Positions 53,393 through 62,385 of a DNA stretch of 64,000 bases are shown here, piece after piece. How positions within the stretch are numbered: position 1 is the first letter of the stretch; the number at the start of each line of letters is the position of its first letter. The notes beneath the pieces were generated by a model that did not search any database, was not told the origin of the DNA, and was given only the letters and a program-made list of their open reading frames with translations. The position numbers were made by a program, and so were the translations under genes. Location: NCBI GenBank assembly GCA_019454125.1, contig CP075365.1:248001-312000 (forward strand). The letters run 5' to 3'. This DNA is from Fimbriimonadaceae bacterium. GTDB taxonomy: Bacteria; Armatimonadota; Fimbriimonadia; Fimbriimonadales; Fimbriimonadaceae.

Positions 53393-55531
53393 TTACGGGT
53401 CGATCGGGTGTCGAGACCGGTCAGAGGGCGCCTTCTTCTTCGGCCCAAACTGCTTCGCCAGGTCGAACCCGATCAGCGGCTTAAAGACGAGGGTCGCGCA
53501 GCCCCCTTTCTCAAGGTCGATCTCAGCGGTGGCAGCGGAGGCGATAGACCCTTCCGCGCCGGCCCTCAGCCTCGCCGTGGCTTTGTTGGCCAGGCTCGCC
53601 AACAGACCGTTGGCCGCGAACGAGACTTCGACCCGACGCTTGGCCGGGGCCAGGTTCAGCACCGTCACCGCACTCTCGTCCCGGCCCCGCCGCTCGAAGG
53701 CGAAGAGCCCGGTCCGGTCGTCGGCCGCGAGCAGGCGGTACTGCCCCTCCTGCAAGGCCCTGACCCCGAGACGGAGCTTCACGAGGTCTTGGTAGAACGT
53801 GAAGAGGCGGACGTCCCACGTCCTTTTCGTCCAATCCATGGTGCGGCGACAGTCCGGGTCCGCGCCGCCTTCCATGCCGACCTCGTCGCCATAGTAAATG
53901 CTCGGCACCCCGGGATACGTGAACTGGAGCATGGCAAGTTGCCTCACCTTGTCCATGTCCCCTTTCGCCACAGTCTTGATGCGCGGGGTGTCGTGGCTCC
54001 CTAAGAGGTTGAACATCGCATGCTCCACCCCCTTGGGATAGGAATCTCGGAGAGAGGCGAGACGGAGGCCCATCTCTTTGGGAGTGATCCGGTCCTCGAC
54101 GACGCCGTCCAGGACGATGCGACGCCAGCGATAGTTCATCACGCTGTCGAACTCGTCGCCGCGCAGGAACCGGCGCGCGTCCCCCCACACCTCCCCAAGG
54201 AGGAAGGCGTCCGGATTCGCCCCGCGGACGGCCGCGCGGAAGCGCCGCCAGAAGCCCTCGTCGACTTCGTCGGCGACGTCCAGACGCCACCCGTCGGCCC
54301 CCATGTCCTTGATCCAGTAGACCCCGACCTTGGCGAAATATTCCTGGACTTCGGGATTGTCCCCGCGTAGTTTCGGCATGCTGCTCACGCCCGCGAACGT
54401 GGCATAGGTTTGCTGCCCTTCTTTCACTTCGACCGGGAACCGGTGGACCGTGTACCAATCGCGATAGGCCGAGCCTTCCCCTTTCTCGCGCAAGTCCTTA
54501 AACGCAAAGAAGTCGGGGGATGAATGGTTGAAGACCCCGTCGAGGACGAGCCTTATGCCGATCGCCTTTAGCCTCGCGGTCAAGGCCTTAAAGTCGTCCT
54601 CGTCGCCGAACCTTTCCGTGATCTTGTAGTAGTCGACGGTGTCGTATGCGTGGTAGGAACCGGCCTCGAAGACCGGGTTCAGATAGAGCGCGTTCACGCC
54701 CAGCTCGTGCAGGTGGCCCAGGCGCCTGGCCACCCCTGCGAGGTCGCCGCCAAAGTCTCCGCGCAGGTTCTTCGTACTGCCCCAGGGCTCAAGCCTTTCT
54801 GGGTCGTTGTCGGAGCGGCCGTTCTCGAAGCGCTCCGGGAAGATCTGGTAGAAGACGGTCCGGCCCACCCACTTGGGAACGTTCGGCAACGGCCACCCCT
54901 TGGCGTCGATCTTGAAGCCCTCGCCTTCGGGCCAAAGCGTCTCGCTCGGGCCGTCGGTCACTTGGAACCGGTAGCCGACCGTCTCGGCACTGGTGGCGGC
55001 GTCCCCCTCCCAATAGTCGTAGAGCTGGTCGCTTTCGGTCACCTGGAGCTTCGCGGTGCCGCCGCCGTCCAGCACGACGGAGACCGACTGGACGTCGGCG
55101 TGCCGTGTGCGCAGCCGGAAGCGCCATAGGGCCGCGTCCCGACGGACGACGTCGCGCGCATCTGGCGAGTGGGCAAGGGCCTCCATCGTGACGAACCCGT
55201 CCCCGACCACGCCGGGTTGCCCGTCGAAGAACGGCGGCACGACCACGAGCATAGAGTTCGTGTTGCCGTTCGAATCCAGCACGGCGGGCGCGCTCGGGTC
55301 GGGGACCCATCTCTTTCCGTCCTCCACGAAGCGGTACTGATAGACGCCCGGCGCGATCTCGACCGTGCCGCGCCAGACTCCGTCCGCGCCCTTCGCGAGC
55401 GGGTTTCGACCCCGGTCCCAGTTGTTGAACTCCCCGGCCACCGCGACGGAGACGAGCTCGGTCTTCGGCTTATAGGAGAACGAGACCTCGCGCATCGAGG
55501 ACATAAGCAGGGCCGACGCGATGATCAGCAC
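53393..55531 (-). CDS. Exported GH13 alpha-amylase/neopullulanase-type enzyme
   Basis: GTG 55531 gives 712 residues with a hydrophobic start (MLIIASALLMSSMREVSFSY). In order they contain a glycogen-binding-like CBM48/E-set module (about 15-95, VAVAGEFNNWDRGRNPLAKG), a second beta domain (about 110-220), and the GH13 barrel: DGVFNHSS (region I), GWRLDVADEVD (region II, nucleophile Asp), LLGEVWGDAR (region III acid Glu) and LLGSHDTPRI (region IV). A C-terminal beta domain ends the protein. It should hydrolyse alpha-1,4/1,6-glucans outside the inner membrane. The upstream in-frame codons to 55663 are probably not translated. Confidence 0.92.
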   Translation of the reverse strand: MLIIASALLMSSMREVSFSYKPKTELVSVAVAGEFNNWDRGRNPLAKGADGVWRGTVEIAPGVYQYRFVEDGKRWVPDPSAPAVLDSNGNTNSMLVVVPPFFDGQPGVVGDGFVTMEALAHSPDARDVVRRDAALWRFRLRTRHADVQSVSVVLDGGGTAKLQVTESDQLYDYWEGDAATSAETVGYRFQVTDGPSETLWPEGEGFKIDAKGWPLPNVPKWVGRTVFYQIFPERFENGRSDNDPERLEPWGSTKNLRGDFGGDLAGVARRLGHLHELGVNALYLNPVFEAGSYHAYDTVDYYKITERFGDEDDFKALTARLKAIGIRLVLDGVFNHSSPDFFAFKDLREKGEGSAYRDWYTVHRFPVEVKEGQQTYATFAGVSSMPKLRGDNPEVQEYFAKVGVYWIKDMGADGWRLDVADEVDEGFWRRFRAAVRGANPDAFLLGEVWGDARRFLRGDEFDSVMNYRWRRIVLDGVVEDRITPKEMGLRLASLRDSYPKGVEHAMFNLLGSHDTPRIKTVAKGDMDKVRQLAMLQFTYPGVPSIYYGDEVGMEGGADPDCRRTMDWTKRTWDVRLFTFYQDLVKLRLGVRALQEGQYRLLAADDRTGLFAFERRGRDESAVTVLNLAPAKRRVEVSFAANGLLASLANKATARLRAGAEGSIASAATAEIDLEKGGCATLVFKPLIGFDLAKQFGPKKKAPSDRSRHPIDP

Positions 55532-55705
55532 GGTCAATTCTGACGACTGGTGGCGGGGCCGGTTCGTGGACCCTTTGGGCCTTTCGCCTAGCTCGGGGTT
55601 CCTCAAACCAGCGGCCTGCGCCACCGGCCCCGAGTGCCGGACGCCCGCTTTGAAGGCGGCCAAATGTGAACTCTCTGGGCCTTCCGCCTCGTCACTCTTT
55701 ATCTA

Positions 55706-56509
55706 ATGGAGAAGCTGGTCAGCTTTCTCGGCGTCCTCGCCCTGGTCCCCATCACGGGGGCGGGCGTGGTCTGGATGGTCCACCGAATGGTGGCCGGCGA
55801 CGTCGGCGCTCTCCAGGGGCTGGTCGGGATCGGTTGCCTCCTCTCTTGCCTCGGCCTTGCTGCCGTCTCCGGGAGCTTGGTCGTGACCGCGACGGTGGCG
55901 CTCGTCCTGCTCGCCGTCATGGTCACACTCCCCTTTGCCGAAGAAAAGCTCGCCTTTGCCGACGTGGACGCAGTGGAGGTCGACCGGTTGGAACGCATGC
56001 AGGAGGCCCTGCGAGAGCGGCCCGACAACGCCGCCGCCTGGCTCGCCCTGGCGAAGGGGATGCACGATTTCGGCCTCCGCGGCCAGGCCGTCGCCGTGGC
56101 CGACCGCGTCTTAAGCGGCATGTCCACCAGCTACGACCCGTTCTCCAACCGCAACCAGAGCGACATCTTCGCGAACGAGGCGCGGCTCTTGGCGCGGTGG
56201 AAGGCCGAACTGCGGCCCCGAGACCTCGCCCCCGTGCCCTGCCCCCGGTGCGGGAGCGCGAACGAGCCCGGCTCCATCGCCTGCAACCAGTGCCAGGGGC
56301 CCTATGTTCTGGACGTCGTCCGGCTTCGCACGAGCCGGTCCCGCGTCTTGGGGCGGATCGTGGTCTCGTTCGGCGTGGTGGCCGTGACCCTCGGGTCGGC
56401 CGCCCTCATCGGGCTCAGCGTGCCCTCGCCACTAAATATCTTTACGTTGTTCGGGGCGCTCGTTCTGGCGGGCGGGATCTTGGCTTGGCTCTTCCGTCCC
56501 CAGTGGTGA
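55706..56509 (+). CDS. Membrane protein with TPR-like segment and zinc ribbon
   Basis: The 267-residue protein has two or three N-terminal transmembrane helices (about 8-28, 37-55, 58-76). A soluble helical region follows (RLERMQEALRERPDNAAAWL, about 93-112, TPR-like). A zinc ribbon reads PCPRCGSANEPGSIACNQCQ (about 178-197), and two C-terminal helices lie at about 213-262. I recognise no named family. The last 68 bp overlap the convergent SpoIIM-type gene. It could be a membrane quality-control or signalling adaptor, but that is speculative. Confidence 0.75.
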   Translation: MEKLVSFLGVLALVPITGAGVVWMVHRMVAGDVGALQGLVGIGCLLSCLGLAAVSGSLVVTATVALVLLAVMVTLPFAEEKLAFADVDAVEVDRLERMQEALRERPDNAAAWLALAKGMHDFGLRGQAVAVADRVLSGMSTSYDPFSNRNQSDIFANEARLLARWKAELRPRDLAPVPCPRCGSANEPGSIACNQCQGPYVLDVVRLRTSRSRVLGRIVVSFGVVAVTLGSAALIGLSVPSPLNIFTLFGALVLAGGILAWLFRPQW

Positions 56510-57464
56510 CCTCGCGGCCATAGCCCACGAAGTAGGCGCCATAGGCCAGCATCGAGAGGGCCGCGACCCCGACCTTGGCTTCCTGGGGGACGGCCGGGCT
56601 AAAGCTGAAGAAGCCTTCGATAGGGGCAGCGATCACGATCATGACGAGGCCCACCACGAGCAGACCAAAGGCGTCCTTGCCCGCTTCGGCCAGGGCCTGG
56701 CCCCTCGTGCGACGCCCCGGACGGACGACGGCCCAACCCAAGACCAAGCCCCCGCTACCCGCAATGAAGAGCCCCCCGATCTCCGAGACGCCATGCGGCG
56801 CGACCGAGGACAGGAGGAAGCCGAGCTTGCCCACCGAGTCCATCTCGGCCGCGAGCGCGCCAATGATGGTGCCGTTCGACCACGAGATGTACACTGTGCC
56901 GAGCCCCAGGGTCAAGAGGGAAACCGCGTTCATGAGGATACCGACCCGCGGGTTGTTCCCCGCATAGAGCGCGGTCATCGCGATGGACTGGCCCCCTTCG
57001 CGCTCCTTGAACTGGCCCTTCTTCCACTCCGTGAAAAGCTCCTCCATTTGCGAGGGCACGAAGTGTTCGCGGTAGGCGGGCGCGCCCTTCACGACGCCGA
57101 AGGCGAAGAACGACCCCGCGAAGAAGATCGAGGCACAAAGGGCCACGGCCCACCACTGGCGGCGGACCACCCGCGCCCCTTCCTCCACCAACCCCGGCAG
57201 AGACCGCCAAAACGACCGGCGGGGCCGCAAATACAGCTGGCCGTAGGCGCGGCTCACTATGGCGTTCAGGTAGTCGATCACCTCGACGTTGCTGGTGTGG
57301 CTTGTGAGGTAGGCGAGGTCGGCCGACGCCTGGCGGTATAGCCGGACGAACTCGAGGACTTCTGCGCCCGAAAGCCGGTCCCAACCGACGTCCACACGGT
57401 CGCCTAGCTGCTTCAATCGAATCCAGCCCGCAGACCTCCGGTGAAGGATCGCCTCCTCGTTCAT
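56442..57464 (-). CDS. SpoIIM-family (stage II sporulation protein M-like) membrane protein
   Basis: ATG 57464 gives 340 residues. A cytoplasmic helical head (about 1-90) is followed by at least five membrane helices. The family signature region GILMNAVSLLTLGLGTVYIS leads to NGTIIGALAAEM and PHGVSEIGGLFIAGSGGLVL, with the conserved PHG-xxE. SpoIIM-like proteins outside endospore formers are common and often sit beside RDD and AAA ATPase genes, which are not seen here. This is not evidence of sporulation. It is convergent and overlapping with the zinc-ribbon gene. Confidence 0.87.
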   Translation of the reverse strand: MNEEAILHRRSAGWIRLKQLGDRVDVGWDRLSGAEVLEFVRLYRQASADLAYLTSHTSNVEVIDYLNAIVSRAYGQLYLRPRRSFWRSLPGLVEEGARVVRRQWWAVALCASIFFAGSFFAFGVVKGAPAYREHFVPSQMEELFTEWKKGQFKEREGGQSIAMTALYAGNNPRVGILMNAVSLLTLGLGTVYISWSNGTIIGALAAEMDSVGKLGFLLSSVAPHGVSEIGGLFIAGSGGLVLGWAVVRPGRRTRGQALAEAGKDAFGLLVVGLVMIVIAAPIEGFFSFSPAVPQEAKVGVAALSMLAYGAYFVGYGREVTTGDGRAKPRSRPPERAPRTT

Positions 57465-57544
57465 CGAACTCTCTGCATTGTCGCACGTCCGAAGGGGAAG
57501 AGGAGCCGCTACGTCGCGCAACCGGGCGGCGTAGTAACTTGTAT

Positions 57545-57573
57545 CCGGTACGGCACGGAACTTGCCGTACTGG
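57545..57573 (+). promoter_or_regulatory. Hairpin touching the ribosome-binding site of the sigma-factor gene
   Basis: The arms CCGGTACGGCA (57545-57555) and TGCCGTACTGG (57563-57573) pair over 11 positions with one G-U and a 7-nt loop. The 3' arm ends within the purine run TGGAGGAGGAGGAG that contains the Shine-Dalgarno for ATG 57593. Confidence 0.5.
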
Positions 57574-57592
57574 AGGAGGAGGAGTTTAGGCC

Positions 57593-58447
57593 ATGGTGTC
57601 TCGCGAGGCCTTTGGATACGATGACCAGCTGCCAAGTTATCTTGGTCGGCTGACTCAAACACCCCTCCTGACGGCCGCGGAAGAGATGACCCTCACCCGG
57701 GCCGCCCAAGCGGGCTGCTCCGACTCTCGGAAGCGGATCGTCGAGGCGAACATGCGCCTGGTGGTGAACATTGCCAAGGGCTACCGCCACCGGAGCATCT
57801 CGCTGGAGGACCTCGTGCAGGAGGGGGCGATCGGGCTGCTGCAAGCCATCGACCGCTTCGACCCGGAGAAGGGCTTCCGATTCTCCACCTATGCCACCCA
57901 CTGGATCAAGCAAGCGATCGCCCGAGCGATCACGGGCAAGACGAGCGCGATCCGCTTGCCCGCCCACGTGAGCCAAGCCCTCCGCAGGGTCGAAAGAGAG
58001 CGGCAGATCGCGGTACAGCAACTCGGCACGGAACCTTCGTGCGAGCAGCTGGCCGAGCGCCTCGGCATCAGTTCGAGCCGCCTGCGAACGCTCCTGCAGT
58101 GTTCGCAGGACCTCGTGAGTCTGGACATCCGGGTCGGCGAGAACGATTCCGCCACCCTGGGCAGCCTCATTAGCGACGACAACGCGATCGACCCCGAGGC
58201 GGAGGCCCTCAACTCGGAGGCGATCGAAGAGATCCTCCATGCGCTGAGCGAGCTCACCGAACGCGAACAGAAGGTGATGGCCCACCGGCTCCGGATCGAG
58301 GAAGGGGGCGGGGACGCCGGACGCGACGAACTCTGTGACGAATTGAAGCTGAGCCGAGAACGGATCCGCCAGATCGAAGTCTCGGCCGTGAAGAAACTGC
58401 GCCGCTTGGCCCAGCGGCGTCGGACCCTTGGCTTTGGCACCGATTGA
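57593..58447 (+). CDS. Group 2 sigma-70 RNA polymerase sigma factor
   Basis: The 284 residues contain region 1.2 (LPSYLGRLTQTPLLTAAEEM), region 2 with the -10-recognition segment (GAIGLLQAIDRFDPEKGFRF and YATHWIKQAIARAI, about 82-115), region 3 (about 125-200) and region 4 with LSRERIRQIEVSAVKKLRRL (about 245-270). The non-conserved long N-terminal region of RpoD is missing, so it is an alternative, non-essential-type sigma. Region 4.1 has an acidic/Gly insertion (EEGGGDAGRD). A strong Shine-Dalgarno precedes it, with a hairpin next to it. Confidence 0.92.
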   Translation: MVSREAFGYDDQLPSYLGRLTQTPLLTAAEEMTLTRAAQAGCSDSRKRIVEANMRLVVNIAKGYRHRSISLEDLVQEGAIGLLQAIDRFDPEKGFRFSTYATHWIKQAIARAITGKTSAIRLPAHVSQALRRVERERQIAVQQLGTEPSCEQLAERLGISSSRLRTLLQCSQDLVSLDIRVGENDSATLGSLISDDNAIDPEAEALNSEAIEEILHALSELTEREQKVMAHRLRIEEGGGDAGRDELCDELKLSRERIRQIEVSAVKKLRRLAQRRRTLGFGTD

Positions 58448-58472
58448 CGGTCCAAACATAATCGCCTGAAGC

Positions 58473-59171
58473 ATGGACAACCCTTCCCTGATCGAGGTTC
58501 TTTTGCACCTGGACAAGCACCTTGGATCGGTGATCAACCAGTACCAGGGATGGACTTACGCGATCCTTTTCGGGCTGATCTTCTGCGAGACCGGCTTCGT
58601 GATCATGCCCTTCCTCCCGGGCGACACGTTGTTGCTGGCCGCGGGGCTCTTCGCAAACCCGATTCATGCCCAGCTGAACATTTTCACGCTGCTTTTCCTG
58701 CTGACCGCCGCCTCGATCCTGGGCGACAACACGAACTTTTGGATCGGCCGCTTCCTCGGGCGCAGCCTCTATAGCAACCCGAACTCCAAAATTTTCAAAC
58801 GCTCGCACCTGGAACACGCAGAGCAGTTCTTCGAGAAGCACGGCGCCAAGGCGATCATCCTCGGCAAGTTCTTGGCGGTCGTTCGCACGGTCGTCCCGTT
58901 CGTGGCCGGCATGGACGCCATGCCGTACCGAAAGTTCTTCACGTTGAGCGTCATCAGCGCCTTCGTCTGGGTGTGGACGTGCACCCTGGCGGGCTATTTC
59001 CTGGGGCAGATCGCGTTCGTGCGCGATAACTTCGAGTTAGTGATCCTGGGCATTCTCGGGCTCACCGTGCTGCTCGTGGCTAAAGAAGCCTACTTCTCGC
59101 GCCGGGAGAAGCACCGAAAGGCGGTGGCTTTGGACGCGCGTGATAAACTCGGGCAGACCGAAGCACCCTGA
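58473..59171 (+). CDS. DedA-family membrane protein
   Basis: The 232 residues match DedA/SNARE-associated proteins. The conserved N-terminal ILFGLIFCETGFVIMPFLPG (about 32-51) has the Glu and the PFLPGD motif. Re-entrant helices and FLAVVRTVVPFVAGMDAMPY (Arg and PFVAG, about 133-152) follow, with five or six membrane segments. DedA proteins include undecaprenyl-phosphate and phosphatidylethanolamine flippases and support membrane homeostasis. A CATAAT hexamer lies 10 nt before the ATG. It is followed by fabZ. Confidence 0.93.
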   Translation: MDNPSLIEVLLHLDKHLGSVINQYQGWTYAILFGLIFCETGFVIMPFLPGDTLLLAAGLFANPIHAQLNIFTLLFLLTAASILGDNTNFWIGRFLGRSLYSNPNSKIFKRSHLEHAEQFFEKHGAKAIILGKFLAVVRTVVPFVAGMDAMPYRKFFTLSVISAFVWVWTCTLAGYFLGQIAFVRDNFELVILGILGLTVLLVAKEAYFSRREKHRKAVALDARDKLGQTEAP

Positions 59172-59184
59172 AACGGTCTGCGAC

Positions 59185-59613
59185 ATGGACGTTAACGAAA
59201 TCATGCGGCTGTTGCCGCACCGCTATCCCATGCTCCTAGTCGACCGAGTGGTCGACATCGAGCCTGGCAAAAAGTGCCGCGGCATCAAGAACGTGACCAT
59301 CAACGAGGCGTTCTTCAGCGGCCACTACCCTGGACTGCCCATCATGCCCGGAGTCCTCATCGTGGAGGCGATGGCCCAAGCCGGCGCGGTCATCTTGCTC
59401 TCCGAACCCCGGTTCGAAGGCATGGTCCCCCTCATCGGCGCGATCGGCGAAGTGAAGTTTCGACGCCAGGTCGTTCCCGGCGACGTGCTAGTCTCAGACG
59501 TCGAACTCTTGTGGCTGAAAAGCGCTGTTGGGCGGATCAAAGCGGTGGGACGGGTGGAGGACGAGATCGCAGCCGAAATGGAACTCACCTTCAAGTTAGT
59601 GCCGCGAGATTGA
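59185..59613 (+). CDS. fabZ: 3-hydroxyacyl-ACP dehydratase FabZ
   Basis: FabZ dehydrates 3-hydroxyacyl-ACP in fatty-acid elongation. The 142 residues from ATG 59185 contain LLPHRYPMLLVDRVV (about 8-22) and the active-site stretch FFSGHYPGLPIMPGVLIVEA (His about 49, Glu about 63), then MAQAG. The ATG lies 13 nt past the DedA stop. The frame is open from TTG 59140, but the first 15 codons overlap DedA. It overlaps lpxA by TTGA, linking fatty-acid and lipid A synthesis as in many diderms. Confidence 0.95.
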   Translation: MDVNEIMRLLPHRYPMLLVDRVVDIEPGKKCRGIKNVTINEAFFSGHYPGLPIMPGVLIVEAMAQAGAVILLSEPRFEGMVPLIGAIGEVKFRRQVVPGDVLVSDVELLWLKSAVGRIKAVGRVEDEIAAEMELTFKLVPRD

Positions 59614-60458
59614 CCCCCTTGACCCGAATCCACCCTACCGCCGTCGTCGATCCTGCAGCCGAGCTGGCTGAAGGCGTCGACATTGGGCCCTACTGCTTCG
59701 TCGAGGCGGGCGTCGTCATCGGCCGGGAGACCCGGCTGGAATCGCACGTGACCGTGCGGGGCGGAACCACCATCGGCGAAAGGAACGTCTTCGCCCAAGG
59801 GTCCGTGATCGGCGGCGATCCCCAGGACCGCAAATGGGCGGGCGAGCCGACCTACCTGAACATCGGCCACGACAACGTCTTCCGCGAGTACGTGACCATC
59901 CACCGGGCCACGGGCGAGGGCAACGCCACCGTCGTGGGAGACCGCAACTATCTGATGGCCTTCGTCCACCTGGGCCACAACGTCACGATCCACAACGACG
60001 TGACCATGGCCAACTCGGTGGGAGTCTCGGGGCACGTCACGGTCGAAGACCTCGTGAACATCGGGGGGATGACGGGCGTCCACCAGTTCGTCCGCATCGG
60101 GCGGGTCGCGATGGTCGGCGGGATGTCGCGAATCGTCCGCGACGTGCCCCCCTTCATGCTGGTCGAAGGGCTGGAACAGACCGTCCACGACATCAATGCG
60201 GTCGGCCTGCGCCGGATCGGCGTCACCCAGGAGGCGCGCCTCGCCCTGCACAAGGCGTGCAAGCTCCTCTTCAAGTCGAAGCTGGGGCTCTCGGACGCCA
60301 TGGAAGTCGTCCGGCGGGAAGTCCGGCCGACGCCGGAGATCGACTACCTCCTCTGGTTCCTTGAACGGCTCTTCCGGGGCAAGAACGGACGCGGCGACCA
60401 AAACCTGGAGCCCCACCCCCCACCGCCCCTGGCGGGCAGGGCAAGCCAGTTGCAGTGA
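59610..60458 (+). CDS. lpxA: UDP-N-acetylglucosamine acyltransferase
   Basis: LpxA puts the first 3-hydroxyacyl chain on UDP-GlcNAc in lipid A synthesis. TTG 59610 overlaps the fabZ stop (TTGA); TTG 59619 would give MTRIHPTAVVDP. There is no ATG or GTG. The roughly 280-residue protein has left-handed beta-helix hexapeptides (IGPYCFVEAGVVIG, VTIHNDVTMANSVGVSGHVT), the catalytic His in LMAFVHLGHNVTI, and the C-terminal helical domain (ARLALHKACKLLFKSK). The last 20 residues are a Pro-rich tail (NLEPHPPPPLAGRASQL). It shows that the cell probably makes lipopolysaccharide. Confidence 0.94.
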   Translation: MTPLTRIHPTAVVDPAAELAEGVDIGPYCFVEAGVVIGRETRLESHVTVRGGTTIGERNVFAQGSVIGGDPQDRKWAGEPTYLNIGHDNVFREYVTIHRATGEGNATVVGDRNYLMAFVHLGHNVTIHNDVTMANSVGVSGHVTVEDLVNIGGMTGVHQFVRIGRVAMVGGMSRIVRDVPPFMLVEGLEQTVHDINAVGLRRIGVTQEARLALHKACKLLFKSKLGLSDAMEVVRREVRPTPEIDYLLWFLERLFRGKNGRGDQNLEPHPPPPLAGRASQLQ

Positions 60459-60582
60459 AGGCAGCTTTTAGGTGTTCCCGAGTCATGCACTTTTCCTATC
60501 AATTGGATCGGCATCGCGCTCGAAAAGATGCCCCGGTCCGCGCCGACGACGGCAAGGTCCTGCGCATCCAGACCGAATACGC

Positions 60583-61470
60583 CTACTCGCGGCGAAGGTC
60601 GACTGCGTCCGGCCCCGCCGGCTTGGGAACCCGGAACACGCCCTCGACCGATTCGCGTGAGACGTCAGCCGGGAGCCCGGCGATCGTCGCCTGCTTGAAC
60701 GAGTATGGGATCAGGATCGAGACGCGTCGGTTGCTGAAGTGATTGGGGTCCTCAGGCCGGCGGGGCTGCCGCGCCGCGAACCCTCGTACTGCCAAGAACT
60801 GCTCCTCCGGCACCCCCCCAGAGCGGAGGAGCCGACGCACCGCGTTCGCCCGGTCGTGGCTCAAGTCAAAGTTGTCGTAGTTCGCGGTGGGTAGCGGGCG
60901 GGCGTCGGTGTGGCCGTCCACAACCATCTCTCGGCCCGTCTTCGCGAGGATCGGTGCGATCTTCGCCAGGATCTCGCGGGCGGCCGGCCGCACTTCGGCT
61001 CTCCCCAGCTTGAAGAACACCTCGCTGTTCTGTTCGTTCTCGGTGAGCTCGACTATGACCCCGTCGGGGGTCAGCTTCACTTCGACGCCCTTCGACTCCA
61101 GAAGTTTCCTCGAAGCAGGGTCCGACTCGGCCGCCTGTTCGATCTGGTCGCGAATGGCCCGCATCACGGCGACTTCCTCTTTCTCCTTGTCCGCGGCGCC
61201 GGCCTGACCCATCGGGCTGCGAAGGGTGCCGCCCTCGGGGCCCACGTTCACCGACAGCTTGGGCGGGTTCTTCATGAACCCGGCGGGGTCGCGAAAGTAA
61301 CCCTGGATCACGTCGCGGGTCTCCTGCGACATCCCCATGATCCACATCACCATGAAGAAGGCCATCATCGCCGTGACGAAGTCGGCGTAAGCCACCTTCC
61401 AGGCACCGCCATGGTGACCGTGGCCCTGGACCTTCTTCTTCTTGATAATGATCGGGGTTGCTTCTTGCAT
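60583..61470 (-). CDS. motB: MotB-like stator protein with OmpA domain
   Basis: The 295 residues have a basic head (IIKKKKVQGHGHHGGAWKVA), one membrane helix with the proton-carrying Asp (AYADFVTAMMAFFMVMWIMG, Asp about 26), a plug/linker region, and a C-terminal OmpA/MotB peptidoglycan-binding domain (MVVDGHTDARPLPTANYDNF, about 185-204, then NRRVSILI). With MotA it forms the proton channel that drives flagellar rotation. No other flagellar gene is in the window. The motA stop lies upstream across a 57-nt gap. Confidence 0.92.
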   Translation of the reverse strand: MQEATPIIIKKKKVQGHGHHGGAWKVAYADFVTAMMAFFMVMWIMGMSQETRDVIQGYFRDPAGFMKNPPKLSVNVGPEGGTLRSPMGQAGAADKEKEEVAVMRAIRDQIEQAAESDPASRKLLESKGVEVKLTPDGVIVELTENEQNSEVFFKLGRAEVRPAAREILAKIAPILAKTGREMVVDGHTDARPLPTANYDNFDLSHDRANAVRRLLRSGGVPEEQFLAVRGFAARQPRRPEDPNHFSNRRVSILIPYSFKQATIAGLPADVSRESVEGVFRVPKPAGPDAVDLRRE

Positions 61471-61527
61471 GGGGATTGTTCGGGTTAGTTCGGGTTGGTT
61501 CGGCTGAATTCCTATTGCGCACTCGGG

Positions 61528-62385
61528 TTACGCCGCATCCTTTTCCTTGACCGCTTTCTCGAGCTCTTGGAAGCCGGGGCGGATGCTGGGGTCGATGTTG
61601 CGGCGAGCGAACTCGACACACGTGATCGGGCTCTCGCCCCGGGCAAAGCTGAAGAGGGCGTACCGGATGCAGTTCATGTACGAGCTAAGCGCCTTGTTCT
61701 TCGTGGAGATCGCCTTCGACATCGGGGCAAAGATGACGTAGCCCGCGAAGATGCCCATGAACGTTCCGACCAGGGCCACGCCGACGGAGTGGCCGATCCC
61801 GGCGGGGTCGCCGCCGATCTTGCCCATCGTGATGATGATGCCGAGGACGGCCGCGACGATGCCGACGGCGGGCATGGCGTCGGCGATGCTCTGGAGCGCT
61901 TCGACCGGGCCTTCTTCCTCGTGGTGGGCGACCTCAAGGTCGAGCTCCATCATCTCGGCGAGGTCGTGGGGGCCGACCGCGCCCGTCAAGATCACCTTCA
62001 TTGTGTCGCAGAAGAAGTGCTCCGCATGGTGGTTCGCGAGGAAGCTGGGGTACTTCTTGATCACATCGCTCTCGTGCGGGTTCTCGACGTGCTTCTCAAG
62101 GCCGAGGAGCCCCTCCTTTCTGGCGATCGTGAAGAGCTGGTACATCATCTTCAGCAGGTCGACATAGGCCTGCTTGCCTGGCGGCGGCTTCAAGAGGCCA
62201 AGGACCGCCTTGATCGTCGATGTCAGCATCGGCATGCCGTAGCTGGCAAGGAAGATGCCCACGGCCGCCCCCCCCAGGATGATGATCTCGGTGGGCTGGA
62301 TCAAAATCCCGACGTTGCCGCCGTGCATGGTATAGCCCAGCAGCGTCGCAACGATGCCGACGACGATCCCGATGAAGGCGAACAT
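61528..62385 (-). CDS. motA: MotA-like stator protein
   Basis: The 285 residues have four membrane helices (about 2-20, 30-52, 165-190, 195-220), a cytoplasmic loop between helices 2 and 3 with conserved charged residues (EGLLGLEKHVENPHESDVIK), and the PAVGIVAAVLGIIITMGKIG stretch with its conserved Pro. MotA surrounds MotB in the stator. The motA-motB order is standard. The pair is transcribed away from the divergent mutL. Confidence 0.94.
   Translation of the reverse strand: MFAFIGIVVGIVATLLGYTMHGGNVGILIQPTEIIILGGAAVGIFLASYGMPMLTSTIKAVLGLLKPPPGKQAYVDLLKMMYQLFTIARKEGLLGLEKHVENPHESDVIKKYPSFLANHHAEHFFCDTMKVILTGAVGPHDLAEMMELDLEVAHHEEEGPVEALQSIADAMPAVGIVAAVLGIIITMGKIGGDPAGIGHSVGVALVGTFMGIFAGYVIFAPMSKAISTKNKALSSYMNCIRYALFSFARGESPITCVEFARRNIDPSIRPGFQELEKAVKEKDAA

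Noticed and set aside
56442-57464. The SpoIIM-like gene as evidence of endospore formation
   Set aside because: SpoIIM-like proteins are widespread in non-sporulating bacteria, and no other sporulation gene is present.
60485-60742. A small plus-strand frame after lpxA starting MHFSYQLDRHRARKDAPVRA
   Set aside because: Its second half lies antisense inside motB and turns into low-complexity shadow sequence. The first 35 codons could be a remnant, but there is no support beyond an ATG.
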